Assembly (NCBI GenBank): GCA_910577565.1
Contig: CAJTNJ010000003.1
Location: forward strand, 1 to 64,000
Direction of reading: 5' to 3'
Source of the DNA: an uncultured Oscillospiraceae bacterium
GTDB taxonomy: Bacteria; Bacillota; Clostridia; Oscillospirales; Ruminococcaceae
Length of the DNA: 64,000 bases
Shown here one piece after another: positions 63,623 through 64,000 of the stretch. Made by a program: the position numbers and the translations under genes. The notes beneath the pieces are model-generated. The model ran no database searches and was not told the origin of the DNA. It saw nothing but the letters and a program-made list of their open reading frames with translations. Every line of letters begins with the position of its first letter. Positions within the stretch are counted from its first letter, which is position 1.

Positions 63623-64000
63623 TTATGTCTAAGTACTACAAATTATAAAAATAATACTTTTTAAAAAATTGCAATTGAAAAGTGTAATAGTATAAAAGTA
63701 TAATAATATAAATATTTTCTATTGTCAACTACTAATTTGGCTCAATCCTAAATTTTGTGTAAACTCAAAAAAGAGATGTAAAACAGAGTGAAAATATATT
63801 TTTAAGAGGTCAGGTATCGAACTCTTGATTGCATTGTAGTGGAAAGCGGTAATATTGTCAAGACAACGAAATCGTTCATCTTGACCCTTGACAAGCAAGC
63901 CATTTTTGCTAATCGAACATTCTATCGCCAAAGTAGATGGTCAACTGAGCGTGAATCATACTCTAGTCCCGCTATCTACCTATCTATTTTCTTGTTATGT
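63623..64000. other. End of window, unidentified debris
   Basis: A minus-strand open stretch at 63931-63725 (DERFRCLDNITAFHYNAIKSS) has a plausible protein composition, but no RBS, a stop just upstream and no recognised family. It could be transposase debris. Less AT-rich than the neighbouring spacer. Confidence 0.3.

Noticed and set aside
63725..63931. Small gene at the right edge
   Set aside because: No RBS and a stop immediately upstream; noted only as debris.
1..64000. CRISPR array, toxin-antitoxin pair, prophage or restriction system
   Set aside because: No regularly spaced repeats, cas genes, phage structural genes, methyltransferases of that type or obvious toxin-antitoxin pairs were found.

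Overview
This window looks like a piece of an AT-rich Clostridia chromosome (Bacillota; the gene set resembles Oscillospiraceae/Ruminococcaceae-type gut anaerobes). Reasons: oxygen-sensitive fermentation genes (pflB/pflA), a clostridial 2[4Fe-4S] ferredoxin, GTP-type PEP carboxykinase, pyruvate kinase with a C-terminal swivel domain, RNase Y, RicT, SpoVT, a G5/3D-domain cell-wall protein, LCP and NlpC/P60 wall proteins, and strong GGAGG ribosome-binding sites with frequent TTG/GTG starts. Species cannot be told from the sequence alone.

Layout. 1-3.7 kb: edge of a probable IS3-type element, pckG, then a nest of dead insertion sequences. 3.7-8.1 kb: riboflavin operon ribD-ribE-ribBA-ribH behind an FMN riboswitch with an intrinsic terminator. 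8.1-15.4 kb (minus): pflA and pflB, bioB, rsmA, rny. 16.4-24.5 kb (plus): ddl, a DUF1934 gene, argS, an Orn/Lys/Arg decarboxylase-family gene, holB, ricT. 25.4-32.6 kb: a carbohydrate ABC importer with two permeases, two paralogous binding lipoproteins, an MsmX/UgpC-type ATPase and a Crh-like HPr protein without the phosphorylatable histidine. 32.8-40 kb: YitT-family protein, ferredoxin, sugar O-acetyltransferase, spoVT, NlpC/P60 hydrolase, nadC-nadB. 40.4-50.3 kb: DUF1275, hemW, lepA, pyk, a penicillin-binding protein, a G5/3D protein. 50.9-55.7 kb: three tandem paralogous membrane proteins of unknown function, then polA. 56-64 kb: a dead MerR-type regulator with an intact operator, an LCP protein, a cysteine desulfurase, more IS fossils, tRNA-Thr and tRNA-Trp.

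The most striking trait is decay by local copying. At least five genes (ribBA, bioB, holB, the lepA/pyk junction, the PBP gene) have a broken tandem copy of one gene end, about 200-420 bp long, right beside the intact gene. Two of these have almost the same repeat period (338 and 339 bp). IS481-like and IS5-like elements are present only as wrecks (six or so), a roughly 165-bp dispersed repeat occurs in two good and two worn copies, and many spacers are 400-900 bp of very AT-rich DNA. Together this suggests a genome with weak purifying selection, as in a host-restricted lineage, though that is inference.

Metabolically the genes fit a sugar-fermenting anaerobe: ABC sugar uptake, pyruvate kinase and PEPCK around PEP, formate production by PFL, self-sufficient riboflavin synthesis, and partial NAD (nadB, nadC, no nadA here) and biotin (bioB only) pathways.
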